This document shows positions 34,721 through 45,534 of a stretch of 64,000 nucleotides of DNA, piece by piece; position 1 is the first letter of the stretch; every line of letters begins with the position of its first letter. The stretch is taken from the NCBI GenBank assembly GCA_944470555.2, contig OX104127.1:44939934-45003933 (forward strand). Reading direction: 5' to 3'. The position numbers and the translations under genes were made by a program. The stretch comes from Heterobilharzia americana (Eukaryota > Platyhelminthes > Trematoda > Strigeidida > Schistosomatidae). The notes below the pieces were generated by a model that was given only the letters and a program-made list of their open reading frames with translations, was not told where the DNA came from and did no database searches.

Positions 34721-35675
34721 ATTTAAAACAAGCAACAAGTGTGAAAAAAGCAGGATTTAATGAATTCATAAATTTCAGTAGTACTCGTCAGCTGGATACT
34801 CTACATACTTGATTATATATACCGTTAAGCAATGGAAAAGAGTATACATACATACATACATATATAACGTAGACTGAGACAGATTTAGGTGTAACAACAT
34901 AGAAGCGAATAGTTTTTACAGGTCAAATGGTAATCCAGAGGATAGAAATGGATATTCAAGATTGTTGATATAGGGATGAGAACTGAATCGATTGAGCGTC
35001 GATCACGTCATTGAAAACAAGTTCCGACAGCACACTAGACTACGAAATAGGGATATATGCATTTAGATGTGTCGAGGATCAGAGTACTGTCTTTCCCTGT
35101 TTGCTGCAATACCCTTTTGGTGGTGCTAAGAAGAAACAGTTTAGCTGCGTAGTAAGTCCTTCTGATAGACTTCTCCAGTCTTCGTCTAACTACCTCTAGC
35201 ACGTCGTCACCTTTGAATGGCAAGGTGACATAGGCTGGTTTCTTCTGCACTGTTGGGGCAGTTGTTCTGCTCCCTACCCACTTTGCGTGCTTGTTGAAAA
35301 AGCTTTCTGGGTACCCATTCTTCACCAGCACGCGTTTCAAAGTCCCTATTTCGTAGTCTAGTGTGCTGTCGGAACTTGTTTTCAATGACGTGATCGACGC
35401 TCAATCGATTCAGTTCTCATCCCTATATCAACAATCTTGAATATCCATTTCTATCCTCTGGATTACCATTTGACCTGTAAAAACTATTCGCTTCTATGTT
35501 GTTACACCTAAATCTGTCTCAGTCTACGTTATATATGTATGTATGTATGTATACTCTTTTCCATTGCTTAACGGTATATATAATCAAGTATGTAGAGTAT
35601 CCAGCTGACGAGTACTACTGAAATTTATGAATTCATTAAATCCTGCTTTTTTCACACTTGTTGCTTGTTTTAAAT
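34721..35675. mobile_element. Penelope-like insertion with 333-bp perfect inverted terminal repeats
   Basis: Arms 34721-35053 and 35343-35675 are exact reverse complements as far as I can read, with no indel. The 289-bp spacer encodes Penelope-type protein on the minus strand. Inverted or direct partial terminal repeats are characteristic of Penelope-like elements. Each arm has a (CATA)n tract, and near its outer side the CAGCTGACGAGTACTACTGAAA-type hammerhead-like motif (CTGACGA at about 35609-35617). The stem between CTGACGA and GAAA is GTA/TAC with one extra T. Confidence 0.85.
35035..35385 (-). pseudogene. Penelope-like protein fragment (RT thumb / linker)
   Basis: The minus-strand frame reads LKRVLVKNGYPESFFNKH, then KKPAYVTLPFKGD and RRRLEKSIRRTYYAAKL. 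NGYP-F followed by a PFKGD and a basic stretch before the GIY-YIG domain is typical of Penelope-type reverse transcriptases. Upstream the frame hits a stop in the right arm. Downstream it runs into the left arm and is lost before the GIY-YIG motif. Only about 100 residues of an expected several-hundred-residue protein remain. Confidence 0.72.
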
Positions 35676-36051
35676 ATTATAACACATGGGGATAACGTTT
35701 AGTCTCACCCTAGTTTTATTCAGGACATATTTTGAATATTACCTCTGATTGATCCATAAATACTTAGGCCATATTGGATTTACTTCAACTTCTGATTGGC
35801 CAAGTTTTATTTTGATCGACAGTAAATGGTCGGGATTTAATGGTCAATCGGTGTGTTTAGGTAAATGAGGAGGAAATATGCATCCAGACGTTTTACTTAC
35901 TGTATTATTTAAGATATTCTAAAAATCTGAATGGTAAATCTGTATGAATTCCGTTGATTTTTATGAATCCCTTTTCAATGAGTTACTGAATATTATTATA
36001 GCCCCCAGGATTCCTCATTAAATGTTAAATGTCAGTTTTTCGATAGAATAC

Positions 36052-36115
<64 letters not shown>

Positions 36116-36845
36116 TCGTAGCTTACATTCTAAGGGAGACGTGGAGGTCTATTTAACTGAAGGTTCACAAAAGAGAATTTATTATTGATTATTTTCTTTT
36201 CAATTAAAATAATGCTTTTCGTTTGCTGTTATTTGGTAGGTTTTTACAAATAATTAAGTTTAGATAAAGAATTAGAAATCATGGTTTATCTGAAAAATAT
36301 GATGTATTTGTGTCATACTCTTCGAACAGGCCGATTACATATTTACCTGTCAAGGTATTTTATACAAAGAGTGGAAGTAGAAGAAGGACATATATGACAA
36401 CTAGGAATGGAATAATAAGAAAGGTAATGAGGGGAGAATGGTTTTTTTAAGCTAACCGTGGTGATTAGATAAGACAAGCATTACCAGGGTAGGTTTAGTG
36501 CAAGAACACACAAGAAGGACTTTAATTTGCAAGTGGCTAGCGCTTTAATCAACCTAAGTGTACGCACCTGACTCTTTCTATACACTACCGTAAAGCCTGT
36601 TTTGATGTTACTCTTGTGACCTTCACTAATAATGTGTCTTGCAATAAATAATGATGGTCATTGGCCACCTGCTCTAATCAACACTCGTGAATGCAGAGAC
36701 TTTTGTAGTAATTTTGGCGCATGTCCCACGACTACCAGATTAGATTGTTCGAAATGCATGGGGCAAGTGCATCACATTTTCCAGATAAATTAGTTTTTCT
36801 AATTACTGCAATAATGATACTCGTAATTTCTCGTTAATATACAGG
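35676..36845. other. AT-rich region with a dinucleotide tract
   Basis: It contains the (AT)n tract at about 36054-36111 and no supported gene. Confidence 0.45.
36054..36111. repeat. (AT)n microsatellite
   Basis: About 28 uninterrupted AT dinucleotides; likely length-polymorphic. Confidence 0.97.
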
Positions 36846-36849
36846 GCGG

Positions 36850-37440
36850 AATCGCTCCACCTCTGTTGGCAGATGGGCTCCTATGCAGGTGCTTTGATCT
36901 CGCCAAATATTCATGATGTTATATTGGCCCTCGTGGCTAGCAGAGGAATCAAGAATGTGCGTTTCGTCTTATTTGCGACCCGTCAACTGGCTGTACATGC
37001 ACCCAGTGAGTGATGTTCCCGATGAGGCTCAAAACCAGGGTCCTTCTCTTCGAAAGCCAAAGCTTTATCTGCTAAGCCACTGAGGTAGGACAGAGTCTTG
37101 GATACCACTGCCAGTCACTATGGTCAATATAACATCATGAATATCCGGCAATATTGAGGGATCCTCACAGGAGCCCATCTGAAAACATAAGTTGAGCAGT
37201 TCCGCAAAGGGAAATTACAAGTATCATTACAAAAACCGATGTGTGTTGCACAGGAGGTGGCTATCGTCCCCTATTGGCTTATTGGATAATGATCTGGCGT
37301 TTTAAGTGACGGCTAATTGTATCAAGCCTCAGTGGGAGCAACATCACTCACTGGGTAAAGGTACCCCCAGCTGACGAGTGAGTTCCGAATAAGACAAAAC
37401 GTGGATGAGTGATCCCTCTGCTAGTCACTAAGATCAATAT
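36850..37440. mobile_element. Sm-alpha variant, head-to-head pair
   Basis: The minus copy covers about 36850-37090 (complement of hammerhead CTGACGG, tRNA-like boxes). It is followed by plus-sense sequence: a 3' end, the linker GGTCAATATAACATCATG, then a full tRNA-like head (CTTATTGGATAATGATCTGG), the hammerhead block CTGACGAGTGAGTTCCGAAT and the end CTAGTCACTAAGATCAATAT. The plus ribozyme has an insertion in stem II and ACAAAAC for GAAAC, so it is decayed. Confidence 0.72.
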
Positions 37441-37599
37441 AACGTATTTTACTTACGCTATCCAAATTCACAGAACGAAGTTCGTGCTAAAAATTCTAGT
37501 CTTTGTGTACACAAGAAGTCGGTACATCTCTTGGGCATGCAGTACCTAATAAATAACCTTATGTATTTTGAAGCTATTGAGAATTTTAATTCTTGAGGT

Positions 37600-38085
37600 A
37601 GTATTCTTCACGGACTGTCATCAGTTAGAGAAACATTTACAACTTGAGAACACTGAACAGCTGTTTTGTCCTAGTATCGGAGTCCCCAGCAGTAGGCACC
37701 TACAACCCGGCTAGGGGTCGAACTCAGGGACTTCAGGCTTTACGGCAGACGCGTTAACCATCCAGCCACTGGATCGGAGTTCAACGGTTTACAGTTTTCA
37801 ACTCCTGTCTTCAGTTAATATCCGCTTTCCTTCTAACTCGTTGATCGTACAGGTCGTGGCTCCTCATTAGAACTTTGGGATGTCCATTCAGAAGCACGTC
37901 ACTATACAGTAATGTGTTTTTGAGGCTAATGAGGATTTTAATTTTTTAGGTAGTGTTCATCACGGAGTGATATCAGTACATCTTATTGAGGAGTCCCATA
38001 CTACGACAAAACAGGTGTTCAGTGCTCCGAGGTTTTCATTGGTTCTCTAACTGATATCAGTCCGTGATGAATACTCCCTCAAGTA
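37600..38085. mobile_element. Second-family SINE, head-to-head pair
   Basis: The minus copy at 37600-37910 carries the complement of the tail (CACGGACTGTCATCAG), of a decayed hammerhead and of the tRNA-like boxes (ACGCGTTAACCATCCAGCCA). The plus copy at about 37985-38085 keeps only the hammerhead (TTGAGGAGTCCCATACTACG, then ACAAAACAGG) and the tail. The core has lost the first C and the GAAA. Outer ends are again the RNA 3' ends. Confidence 0.68.
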
Positions 38086-38539
38086 ACTTTATCACTGGAA
38101 TTTTTTATTTCCTTTTCTTATTCTTCATCCCTTTCATACACTTAATATATTTGATTAGACTTCGTTTATCCCTTTACCTCATCCTCTAGTATTACGCAAC
38201 TTTTATTTTTCCAAACATTTGACCCACTTTGGTCTTATTGGAGTTTTCACGTTTTCAGGCCGTTTTCTTGGTTTTTATCATCATTATCATTTATACTACA
38301 GCTGCTTTAGTCAACGCTGTCAACGTTAATACTTTCATTATTTTTATTATTATCACCATCGTTATTTCTAGGATACTTTTCACCTTAACCGACAAATCTA
38401 AATGATTGTTTTAGTGTTATTGCTTGAATTATCCTGTCTTCGATTGGACTGAATTAATCTGTCTCTATTTGCAAACGAACTCATGCGTGGATATCTCCAT
38501 ATTGCCTGTGTTCTGATTATATGCAGTAATGATGAATAG

Positions 38540-38597
38540 TAGCAGTGGAATCCAGGATGCGCGTTTCGTCCTATTTAGGACTCGTCAGTTGGATGTG
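38540..38597 (-). ncRNA. Hammerhead ribozyme in Sm-alpha, minus copy
   Basis: ACATCCAA is followed by CTGACGA, the perfect stem GTCC-TAAATA-GGAC, GAAA, CGCGCATC and CTGGATTCC. The invariant core is complete. Stem I keeps ATCCA/TGGAT with one mismatch next to the core. It is one of the best candidates for activity in the window. Confidence 0.82.
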
Positions 38598-38917
38598 CCT
38601 GCCTCCCAGTGAGTAATGTTGTTCTCCCCGGGACTCAAACTCAGGACTGATGGCTTCAAACGTCAGAGAGTTATTCACCAGACCACTAGAACACAGGCAG
38701 TATCGATTCATCTGCGCAGGAGTCCATATGCCATTCAAGATAGACCAACTTGGTCTAATCGACGAAGGGATAACACTAAAACTATACTCGTCACGCAAGA
38801 AGTGGCCATCGTGGCTTGGTGGTCTAGTTGATAGCGCTCTGACGTACGAAGCCATCGGCCCCAAGTTCGAGTCCCGGCAGGAACAACATCACTCACTGGA
38901 TTGTAGGTACACCCAGC

Positions 38918-38968
38918 TGACGAGTCCCGAGATAGGGTGAAACGCGCAACCTGGATTCTACTGTTAGC
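38918..38968 (+). ncRNA. Hammerhead in Sm-alpha, plus copy, with altered cleavage site
   Basis: CCCAG-CTGACGA, GTCC-CGAGATA-GGGT with wobble, GAAA and the short stem III ACGCGC are present. The cleavage triplet reads AAC where GUC or AUC is expected, because the U at position 16.1 is changed. Core folding looks possible, but cleavage should be impaired. Confidence 0.65.
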
Positions 38969-39229
38969 CACTATCCATCATTAATTTACATTATTGGTTT
39001 GATTTTTATATACAATTAGCTATTTATATTGGAGTAAAACTTGAAGAGGATCTGATTGAAAACAATATTTTTCTCTTACATGTCCTGTTTTAATTTGCAT
39101 GATGGGAATCCTCAAAACTCTTAAGTAGTTAAGTGCCCAAATCTACGAAATGTGCTTCCGACACCACTATTCAGTACTGTTGTGGTGATGAGCTTTTAGC
39201 CAGACGTTTATCCTGCTTTTAATGATTTC

Positions 39230-39445
39230 AAATAGTCTTTTAATTCTTCCGTTGGTTGGAGGTATTCGACAGGAAACCCTCCACCTAGATTGCATGCTTT
39301 TTGGCACTCTTCAGTAAGGGGCACCTACACTATCAAGGAGACGCATGTCCCTTTTCAGTTTCAAACCCATTTCATCCAGTTTGCAATCAAAGACGTTGCT
39401 ACTGGAGAGTGCCTAACTGTATGTTGTCCAGTGCCAAAAAACACG
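39230..39445 (-). mobile_element. Third-family SINE, decayed, with hammerhead-like block
   Basis: On the minus strand a CAGTAGCAACGTCTTTGATT-type decayed head leads to GCCCCTTA-CTGAAGA-GTGCC-AAAA-AGCAT, then GCAA for GAAA, TCTAGGTGG and the family tail TCGAATACCTCCAACCAAC. Stem I CCTT/GAGG and stem II GTGC/GCAT are kept, while the core has a C for A change. Confidence 0.58.
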
Positions 39446-40279
39446 AAACCAATTTTCAAAGTTTCCTGACAATTGCCTCCAACCAGCTGACATATATCAA
39501 ACGTGAGGGAGATTGTGAGTTCCCTGGCTCGGTAGCTATATTACGAAATGATAGACAGATTTTGATCATCACTCGGGACTAGAAATATGGAGTTCATTAC
39601 TTTATAGATACCAATGAATTTAACCTGTTACTTTGCTATAATGTTGCATCCTCCTAGATAAATAATGTATCCATAAGGCTTTTATTGCCATTTTATGTAA
39701 CACCGTGGGTACAAATTGTTAAACGAAGCGACTCATGAACATGTTAATTATATTAAGTTGCCAATTAGTTTGCCTTGCAGATGTTATGGTTGTGACTAGT
39801 TAGTTCTGTAACCATGGTATCGATGCTAACACCTGCTTTTCGATTGGCTGGTTTTGTCATACAACCTATAGTATAGTAGTTATTCATCAAATTTATTGGT
39901 AGTTCTGGTCTATGTGAAGGCACCTTGTGATTTTTAAAGGACTCAGGTGCCAGGTTTCTAGGAATTTCTCCGCATCCTGATATCTGATATCCATTGTGTG
40001 TTCCGAGTTACCCATCTGACTTTTTATGTGTATTTATGCATAATGAGTGACGGAAGGAAGGTATGTCGATATTTTTAACGGGTATTCAGTGTTCAGAATA
40101 GGTTGGTCACCGTATTTTATGTGGTATGAAACATCACTTCAAACGTTTCGTTTTTTGCTTAAGTAATTCAATTTGCTGAAGGTAACAACGGACGAAATAA
40201 GCAGAATGTAATCAGAGATTAAATGCATGCTTGTAGGTAGTGAAACACATTTTTCATATGAAGGCTAGCGATAATACTT
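39446..40279. other. Unassigned AT-rich region
   Basis: No supported feature. Confidence 0.4.
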
Positions 40280-40375
40280 GGCTACACAAACCTCCATAGG
40301 TGGAGAGGAATTTGAACCCGTAACCCATCGATTAGAAATCAAGTACCAAGACTAGTCAGCTAGTGTGCCAAAAAT
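40280..40375 (-). repeat. tRNA-like fragment
   Basis: The minus strand has GGGTTACGGGTTCAAATTCC, a good B-box match, preceded by CTTGATTTCTAATCGATGGG, which could be an anticodon arm (anticodon loop near TCTAAT). No closed acceptor stem is visible. It is probably a SINE head and not a working tRNA gene. Confidence 0.35.
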
Positions 40376-40464
40376 GACAACAAGTCATAGGTTGAAATTG
40401 GAAAACGTAGTAACTTATGTATAAAAATAGAGGATTTAAGCTCTTGAAAGGATGATACCATTAT

Positions 40465-40990
40465 GGTTTCAGGTCGGTATCCATTATGGACTGACATCAC
40501 TTGGAGAAACATCAGAAACCCAGGAACACTGAACAGCTATTTCATCCTAGTATGGGACTCCCTGTCAGTGTGCACAAATGGCCCCACAAGTCAGAGGGTG
40601 AATCCAGGACCTTGTGGTTTCATGGCCAGCACGTTACCATTGAGCCACTGAGTCGGAACCCAGTGGTCCATACTTCGTAATTCTATCAGCTTATGATATA
40701 GCTCGGCCTCCATTCAATTCTGTTTTTGAGTAACTGTCCTTATCTTCGACGTGTTTGGCCCCATAGGTCACGATTTATTAGTGGAACTTCGAGAATCACC
40801 TCTCGAAGCCACTCGCCAGTGAGGACTAAATTAATTCAATCCTGAGGTTTGTGGAGATTGATTTGTTTATTACTGGCCACGGAATTGGAAGATTTAGGGT
40901 TCGATCAGTGGCAGGGGGTGGGGTTAATGTGTGCCCACTGCTGAGTCCCGAACCAGGATGAAGCAAACCTCGAAACTGAATTGATGCCGT
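40465..40990. mobile_element. Second-family SINE, head-to-head pair
   Basis: The minus copy at 40465-40850 is nearly full length: complement of tail, hammerhead, boxes and head CACTCGCCAGTGAGGACTAA. A short plus copy at about 40870-40985 carries a B-box-like GGTTCGATCAGTGGC and CACTGCTGAGTCCCGAACCA. Hammerhead cores are decayed (CTGACAGGGAG in the minus copy). Confidence 0.7.
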
Positions 40991-41149
40991 AATGTTTTAA
41001 GATAGTTATAGGTTAGAACCAATGAAAACCAAAAGACTTTCAGAAAAGTGTCCTAATTTACACTACCTCATAGAAGAGCATTTCTGACTCTTAAAAATGA
41101 AAAAAGGATTCAGTTAGCAGTTGTTTTATTTTTTTCTACAGTTTGTAAA

Positions 41150-41375
41150 TCAGTTTCATCAATGATTGACATCACTTGGAGAACCAAAGGAGTCCTTGGA
41201 GTACAATAAGGAAGTGCTCCATATGTTTGTGCTCCAATGTTTGTTCTTGTACTTTGCAAGAATTCATAAGTGTTGAGTAGTCTTAGGTTTAGATGAAAGA
41301 GATGTCCAGTGCTCCCAGGATGCCATTAGCTCTTCAAATGATGTCAGTTCACGATGAAAACGATTTTCAAGTTAG
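41150..41375. repeat. Second-family SINE tail fragments, inverted
   Basis: A minus tail (GATTGACATCACTTGGAGAA) and a plus tail (GATGTCCAGTGCTCCCAGGA ... GATGTCAGTTCACGATGA) face each other across about 100 bp of unrelated sequence. Heads and ribozymes are missing. Confidence 0.55.
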
Positions 41376-42187
41376 TGAATCCGTGAAAACCATCCTACCA
41401 ATGGCGGATGTAGTGGTTTTATATAACTCAAGCGCTGCTCATAGAATTACTCTGTGCTCGGTAGAATTGAGAAAGCCGTCATCATAAACGTAATATACAA
41501 AATGATTTAATGAAAAGACCAACTGGAAGCTAGAAAGCATTATTTCATAACACTTCCGTGGTTATTTGTCAGGTCACGGCAAAGTTGTAGCGGAATACGT
41601 TGATAGTAATACCTATATGATATTATGCGATACCGTCGAAAATTGTAAAGTGTTTAGTTAATCATTGGCTGATTCTTCACATTGTCAGCAATGTATTTTA
41701 CATACTGATGAGCTTATACTAGATAGAATGTGCCCTGTGAGTAAATATTGAAAAGCAATTATGTACGAATAATCAAATGTACAAAAACTGTCTCGGCAGG
41801 ATTCAAAGCATCAGCTATCGGGTTACCAGCTCAGCTTCCAACGAACTCAGTTACCAAGCACAGCTGCTAACCAAATTTTAGCTTAATCTCATTTAGTGTG
41901 AGTTTGATTTGATTGTCACGTGGATACATCATATGTAACTAGCCGTTCATCATCACCACACTAGCTGCTCAGCAAGGACTAATCACCTCAATCCAAATCG
42001 AACTACATTAAAGAGGAAGGGCGGTAGATTGATTATTGCTCAGTATCGGCGAAACACGCATACACATTTTTAAATAGAATACATTTTCTGCTGAAAAAAT
42101 CAGTGTTTATCAATCCTGCTAAAGAACTTCCCATGCTTCATTTTGTTTCATTCTTTTCTGTTGTTTATATATTTTCGTCAGTTTTAA
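41376..42187. other. Region upstream of the first exon
   Basis: 41790-42010 has distant similarity to the fourth tRNA-derived repeat (TCCAAATCGAACTACATTAA...). A pyrimidine-rich stretch TTCATTCTTTTCTGTTG ending TTTTCGTCAG at 42172-42181 resembles a splice acceptor. Using it would put a TAA in frame, so the true acceptor may lie slightly downstream. Confidence 0.4.
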
Positions 42188-42644
42188 CATCATTATGTGG
42201 ATATTGTTAAGAAAGAGAATGTTAATTCTGAATATTGGATGTGTTTAGTAGATAGCAACGGTTTACCCTTCAAATCACCCTTAAATACAGAAATTGTTGA
42301 AGTCCATAATGGTAATAATTATGATGATGACAACTACAATGATGATGATGGCGATATGATGTTTGGTGATGTACATTCACATAGGATTAATAGAGTACAA
42401 CAGCATTCAGTCAGACTGAGAACTAATTTACCTGATTTATCAGTAATCCGCCAGCTACCAACATCAACTTCATCACTATTCACTGATGGGAAAAGGTTTT
42501 TAGTTTGTGAAGAACAATGCGTCAAAACAAATAATCATAATAACAACAGTCATTTAATTACCTGCGAACAATCTAACAAGTTTAAGCAGGTTTCAACAAA
42601 AAAGAAGAATTTATATAACCATCCAGATTACTCAAGAGCTTGGT
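42188..42644 (+). CDS. Putative internal exon of an unknown host gene (exon A)
   Basis: A 149-codon open frame is cut off by a consensus donor, GCTTG|GTAAGT, with the intron starting at 42645. The stop reported for the ORF lies in the donor itself. The protein has an acidic Asp/Asn stretch (DDDNYNDDDGD, encoded by GAT triplets) and an Asn/His run (NNHNNNSH), with Ser-rich parts between. Such low-complexity Asn-rich stretches are common in schistosome proteins. The exon ends two bases into a codon, and exon B at 54672 begins with the one base needed (TG+C, a cysteine). I do not recognise a domain; the 5' boundary is uncertain between 42188 and about 42212. Confidence 0.6.
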
Positions 42645-42850
42645 AAGTTGTTAACTAGACTGATGCCAAATGAATCCATAACTTATACTGATTTTATGAT
42701 AAATATTGATACAAGCGAAATAATATGGTGGGATTTAGTGTGATATTAGTCAGGCATTTTATTATAAGCATTTTCAACACTATAGTAGCTAACGACACAT
42801 GGATACTTAGATATTGCCTGAAGTCTCATTTTGATGTTATTTAGTTTGAG
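42645..42850. other. Start of the 12-kb intron
   Basis: It begins GTAAGTTGTT, a strong U1 match, and contains no other feature. Confidence 0.5.
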
Positions 42851-43195
42851 TTGCCGGTTGTGGAATGCAGGGGATGCGTCTTCAAGACTAGAGACAATAT
42901 CGGGACATATCCTCGCCGAGTTCATATATCAACAGAAACCGATCAGTTTCATTTAGTATAAAAATCAAGAGGAAATTAAAAATAGCAATGAATAATGAAT
43001 GATTAGCGTTGCACAAGAAGTTTTTCTTGTGACACAGTAGCCCAGTATATAACGTTCTGTTGTTTGAAGCGATGGGTACTGGGTTCGAGCTTAGGCAGGA
43101 GCATCATCATTTACTAACATGTAAGTGAATCTGGCCGACAAATCACAAATAGGGCGAGACAAACGATCCTGATCCCACTACTGGATGTCATCAAG
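42850..43195. repeat. Sm-alpha remnants, inverted
   Basis: A minus-sense fragment (GCCGGTTGTGGAATGCAGGG; 42850-42990) is followed by a plus copy with GTGACACAGTAGCCCAG, GGGTTCGAGCTTAGGC and a decayed hammerhead (CCGACAAATCACAAATAGGG, then GAGACAAAC). No active core. Confidence 0.6.
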
Positions 43196-43454
43196 TAAAG
43201 TAACATAAAGACGAAATCTGACGCAGGCAGTGATATTAAATTGTGCCTGTTTGGTATATACGATACAGTGTTGAATTCTAAACAAAATAACCGAGGCCAA
43301 TAGTTGATACATTCTAAAAGATGTGCGTCACAATTCTCTGAACTGATAGCTTAGGGAAGTGACTGATAGAGTGAGCCTTCAGTTTAGGTAATTTCCACTA
43401 GGGAAATTAAGTCCCTTCTTCCTCTCAAATACTTCTGAATCTACTCATTCATAT

Positions 43455-43672
43455 GAAGGAAATATAGACCATTGTGGTCTAACCCAGTGGCTCAGTGGCA
43501 ACGTGCTGAACGCGAAACCTAAAGATCCTGGATTCGATCCCTGGCGATTAGGGTTATGGTTATGTAATGCTGAGGAGTCTCATACTGGGGCGAAATAACT
43601 GTCCAGTGCTCCCAAGTTTCGAATTCCTTCTCCAACTGATATCAGTTCATGATGAATACCAAGTTAAATCAG
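43455..43672 (+). mobile_element. Second-family SINE
   Basis: CCCAGTGGCTCAGTGGCAAC (A box), GGATTCGATCCCTGGC (B box), hammerhead at 43564-43612 and the tail TCCAACTGATATCAGTTCAT. The head is truncated. Confidence 0.75.
43564..43612 (+). ncRNA. Hammerhead ribozyme, second SINE family
   Basis: CTGAGGA, stem GTCT-CATACTG-GGGC (two wobbles), GAAA, a degenerate stem III (TAACTGT), a GTC site and CAGTGCTCCC are present. The core is complete but stem I is short (TG/CA) because the 5' strand has drifted (GTAATG). Confidence 0.65.
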
Positions 43673-44178
43673 CAATTATCTTTTATTTCACCTTTATTTA
43701 TCCAGTCAAAAAAATTGATAGAACAACAGACAACAAGTAAACTGACATTATTTGTTCTTTGCTTAGTGGTGGCTAGCAGTCTACTACGCGCATTTCATCC
43801 TATTGTTTGTTCTAACTTACACTAGAATAGTCTTGTATTGTGATCCCTCGTCTTTACTAAAGGTTAAAAAACAATCAATGAACATGAAACGAAAATGAGC
43901 GAATCAGTAAAGTTCCGATAAAAATGTAAAAAAATGAGAGGGATAAACAAATGACTGAATTACTTTTTAAATTTAAAGAGAAAACCCAAAATGAGAAGAA
44001 ACACCTATCCAGTAGTCCTACTTTATTTCCAGTTGTTCTTTAATTTCTGTCAGTTTGTGTGATGAAAATCCTTTTGAAATTAATCAAATCTCCATAAATT
44101 TCTGAATTTAAAAACAGGCTGTCAACTAGTTGCCTTAGAAGCGAACAAGATGCTTAGACGTAGAATATTTAAGCGATA
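43673..44178. other. Intronic spacer
   Basis: Apart from an Sm-alpha 3'-end scrap at about 43768-43800 (GTGGTGGCTAGCAGTC), nothing is recognised. Confidence 0.4.
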
Positions 44179-44179
44179 A

Positions 44180-44600
44180 GAAATTCCTAACCAAGGTTGA
44201 TAACGTCTAGGCCTATCAGATGAGTAACGTGACTAGACACATGATCGACCGTGGGTGATGGTTGAAGGTGAAATAAAAAGTTTGGCCTTGACGGGGCTCC
44301 AACCAACAATCCCCGGGTTTTCTACCCGGTGCTCTACAAACTGACCTACGAAGCCCAACTGCTGATCAGATTTTTATTTCACTTCAGATATCAAGAGCTT
44401 TGCACTACTACCACATGAATTCATGACACGGTACTATCGCTTGATCGTACTCAAATTGCCTGCCCAGTCAGGACTCCTTATCCCAATCCATATCTAACTG
44501 AATTAGAGAGGGAGTGCATCATATTGATCATCATTTGACTACCTGAGATAGCAGTGGTTTGGCAGACTTGTATTGATACTGGATAATAGTTGAAGGTGAA
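44180..44600 (-). mobile_element. Fourth repeat family with a tRNA-Phe-like head
   Basis: On the minus strand, a body with CACTATTATCCAGTATCAAT and AGTCCTGACTGGGCAGGCAA leads to a tRNA-like head at 44356-44285, then TTTTTATTTCACCTTCAACC. The second copy is at 59640-60105 on the plus strand. It has no hammerhead that I can see. Confidence 0.65.
44285..44356 (-). tRNA. tRNA-like sequence (GAA anticodon position), probably a SINE head
   Basis: GGGCTTCGTAGGTCAGTTTG resembles the acceptor/D arm. CCGGG-TAGAAAA-CCCGG is a perfect anticodon stem-loop with GAA in the anticodon place. The T arm (GGTTGGAGCC) is damaged, and the acceptor stem GGGCTTC/GTCAAGGCC does not pair cleanly. A functional tRNA-Phe is unlikely. 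Confidence 0.4.
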
Positions 44601-44779
44601 ATGGTCATTAGCTTTTAGACCTTAGTACTTACAACAGGCTGGTGCTAAAAGTTGACTAAAGCTTTGGCCTGAAAAATTTTTAATATCAGTGGACTTCAAT
44701 TTAGTGAACCCAGTTGAAAAACTTAGTCACTAACGACAATTATGTACCAGTTAACTAACTAGCTGTTGTACGTAACAAT

Positions 44780-44925
44780 AATGTGAAAATCATGGATAGT
44801 GGCTAGTAGGGGAATCCATGACACATGTTTCGTCCTACTTAGGACTTGTCAGTTAAATCTACCTGCTTCATAATTTGCGATGTTCCCACTAGGACTTGAA
44901 TCCAAATAACATCATAGCTAACCAA
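44780..44925 (-). repeat. Sm-alpha fragment with decayed ribozyme
   Basis: Complement of CTAGCCACTATCCATG and of a hammerhead reading CTGACAA-GTCC-TAAGTA-GGAC-GAAAC. Stem II and GAAA are perfect, but the essential G8 is changed to A. The B-box complement (GACTTGAATCC) ends the fragment. Confidence 0.68.
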
Positions 44926-45530
44926 CTCGTTCACCTCTTTATCCAACGCATATGACTGTATTTGTGAATATGTGGGTTTGCTGCCTTTGTATACATGTAG
45001 ATTAATGCAAAACTGGTGATTTTGTAAAGTGAATGATTCATTCTTACAGTTGGTATCTGAGTTAACAAACCTAATTTTAAAATAATAGTGTTAATGAATT
45101 CTGTTATCCGTTTGGAAGGTATACAGTTATTCACCGAAATGCAACGTTTTGAGAATTTACTTTCATTTCCAATCACTTTCTTAATGAAACACAATAAATA
45201 GCACAAACTTTCAATGAAATTTCATATTCACAGATTGTTCCATCTAAAAAAATCATGTTCCATAAAAGTGTTAACGCCTTCTTTTGTTAACAAAATCAAA
45301 AAAGCAGAGAGAATATCAAAAGTGTTTATCTATCTGGTACGAAATATTTTAGATATTATCACGACTGAAAATAATCAAAAGAAACTTGTGATTGACATCA
45401 GTTTTCTTTTTATCATCATGATACGGTTGGTTGTAAAGATTTGAAAGGTTTGAATGAAACTGGTTGAATGAACAGATTTGTTTCCTTTTGGTGGATGATA
45501 AAAAGGGAAGTATTTTTCTATAACTATGAC
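44926..45530. other. Intronic spacer
   Basis: ORFs of 76-91 codons on both strands are AT-rich and have no motif; I see no gene here. Confidence 0.4.
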
Positions 45531-45534
45531 CCCA

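Larger units (their letters stand above)
38420..38985. mobile_element. Sm-alpha head-to-head pair with two nearly intact ribozymes
   Basis: The minus copy covers about 38420-38690, including the upstream segment at its outer side. The plus copy covers 38691-38985, with GGTCTAGTTGATAGCGC as A box and AGTTCGAGTCCCGG as B box, ending CACTATCCATCATTAATTTA. The three overlapping 71-97-codon ORFs across it are chance frames. Confidence 0.82.

Noticed and set aside
42172..42187. TTTTCGTCAG as acceptor of exon A
   Set aside because: Its use would place a TAA four bases later in the open frame, so it fits only if the real frame or start differs.
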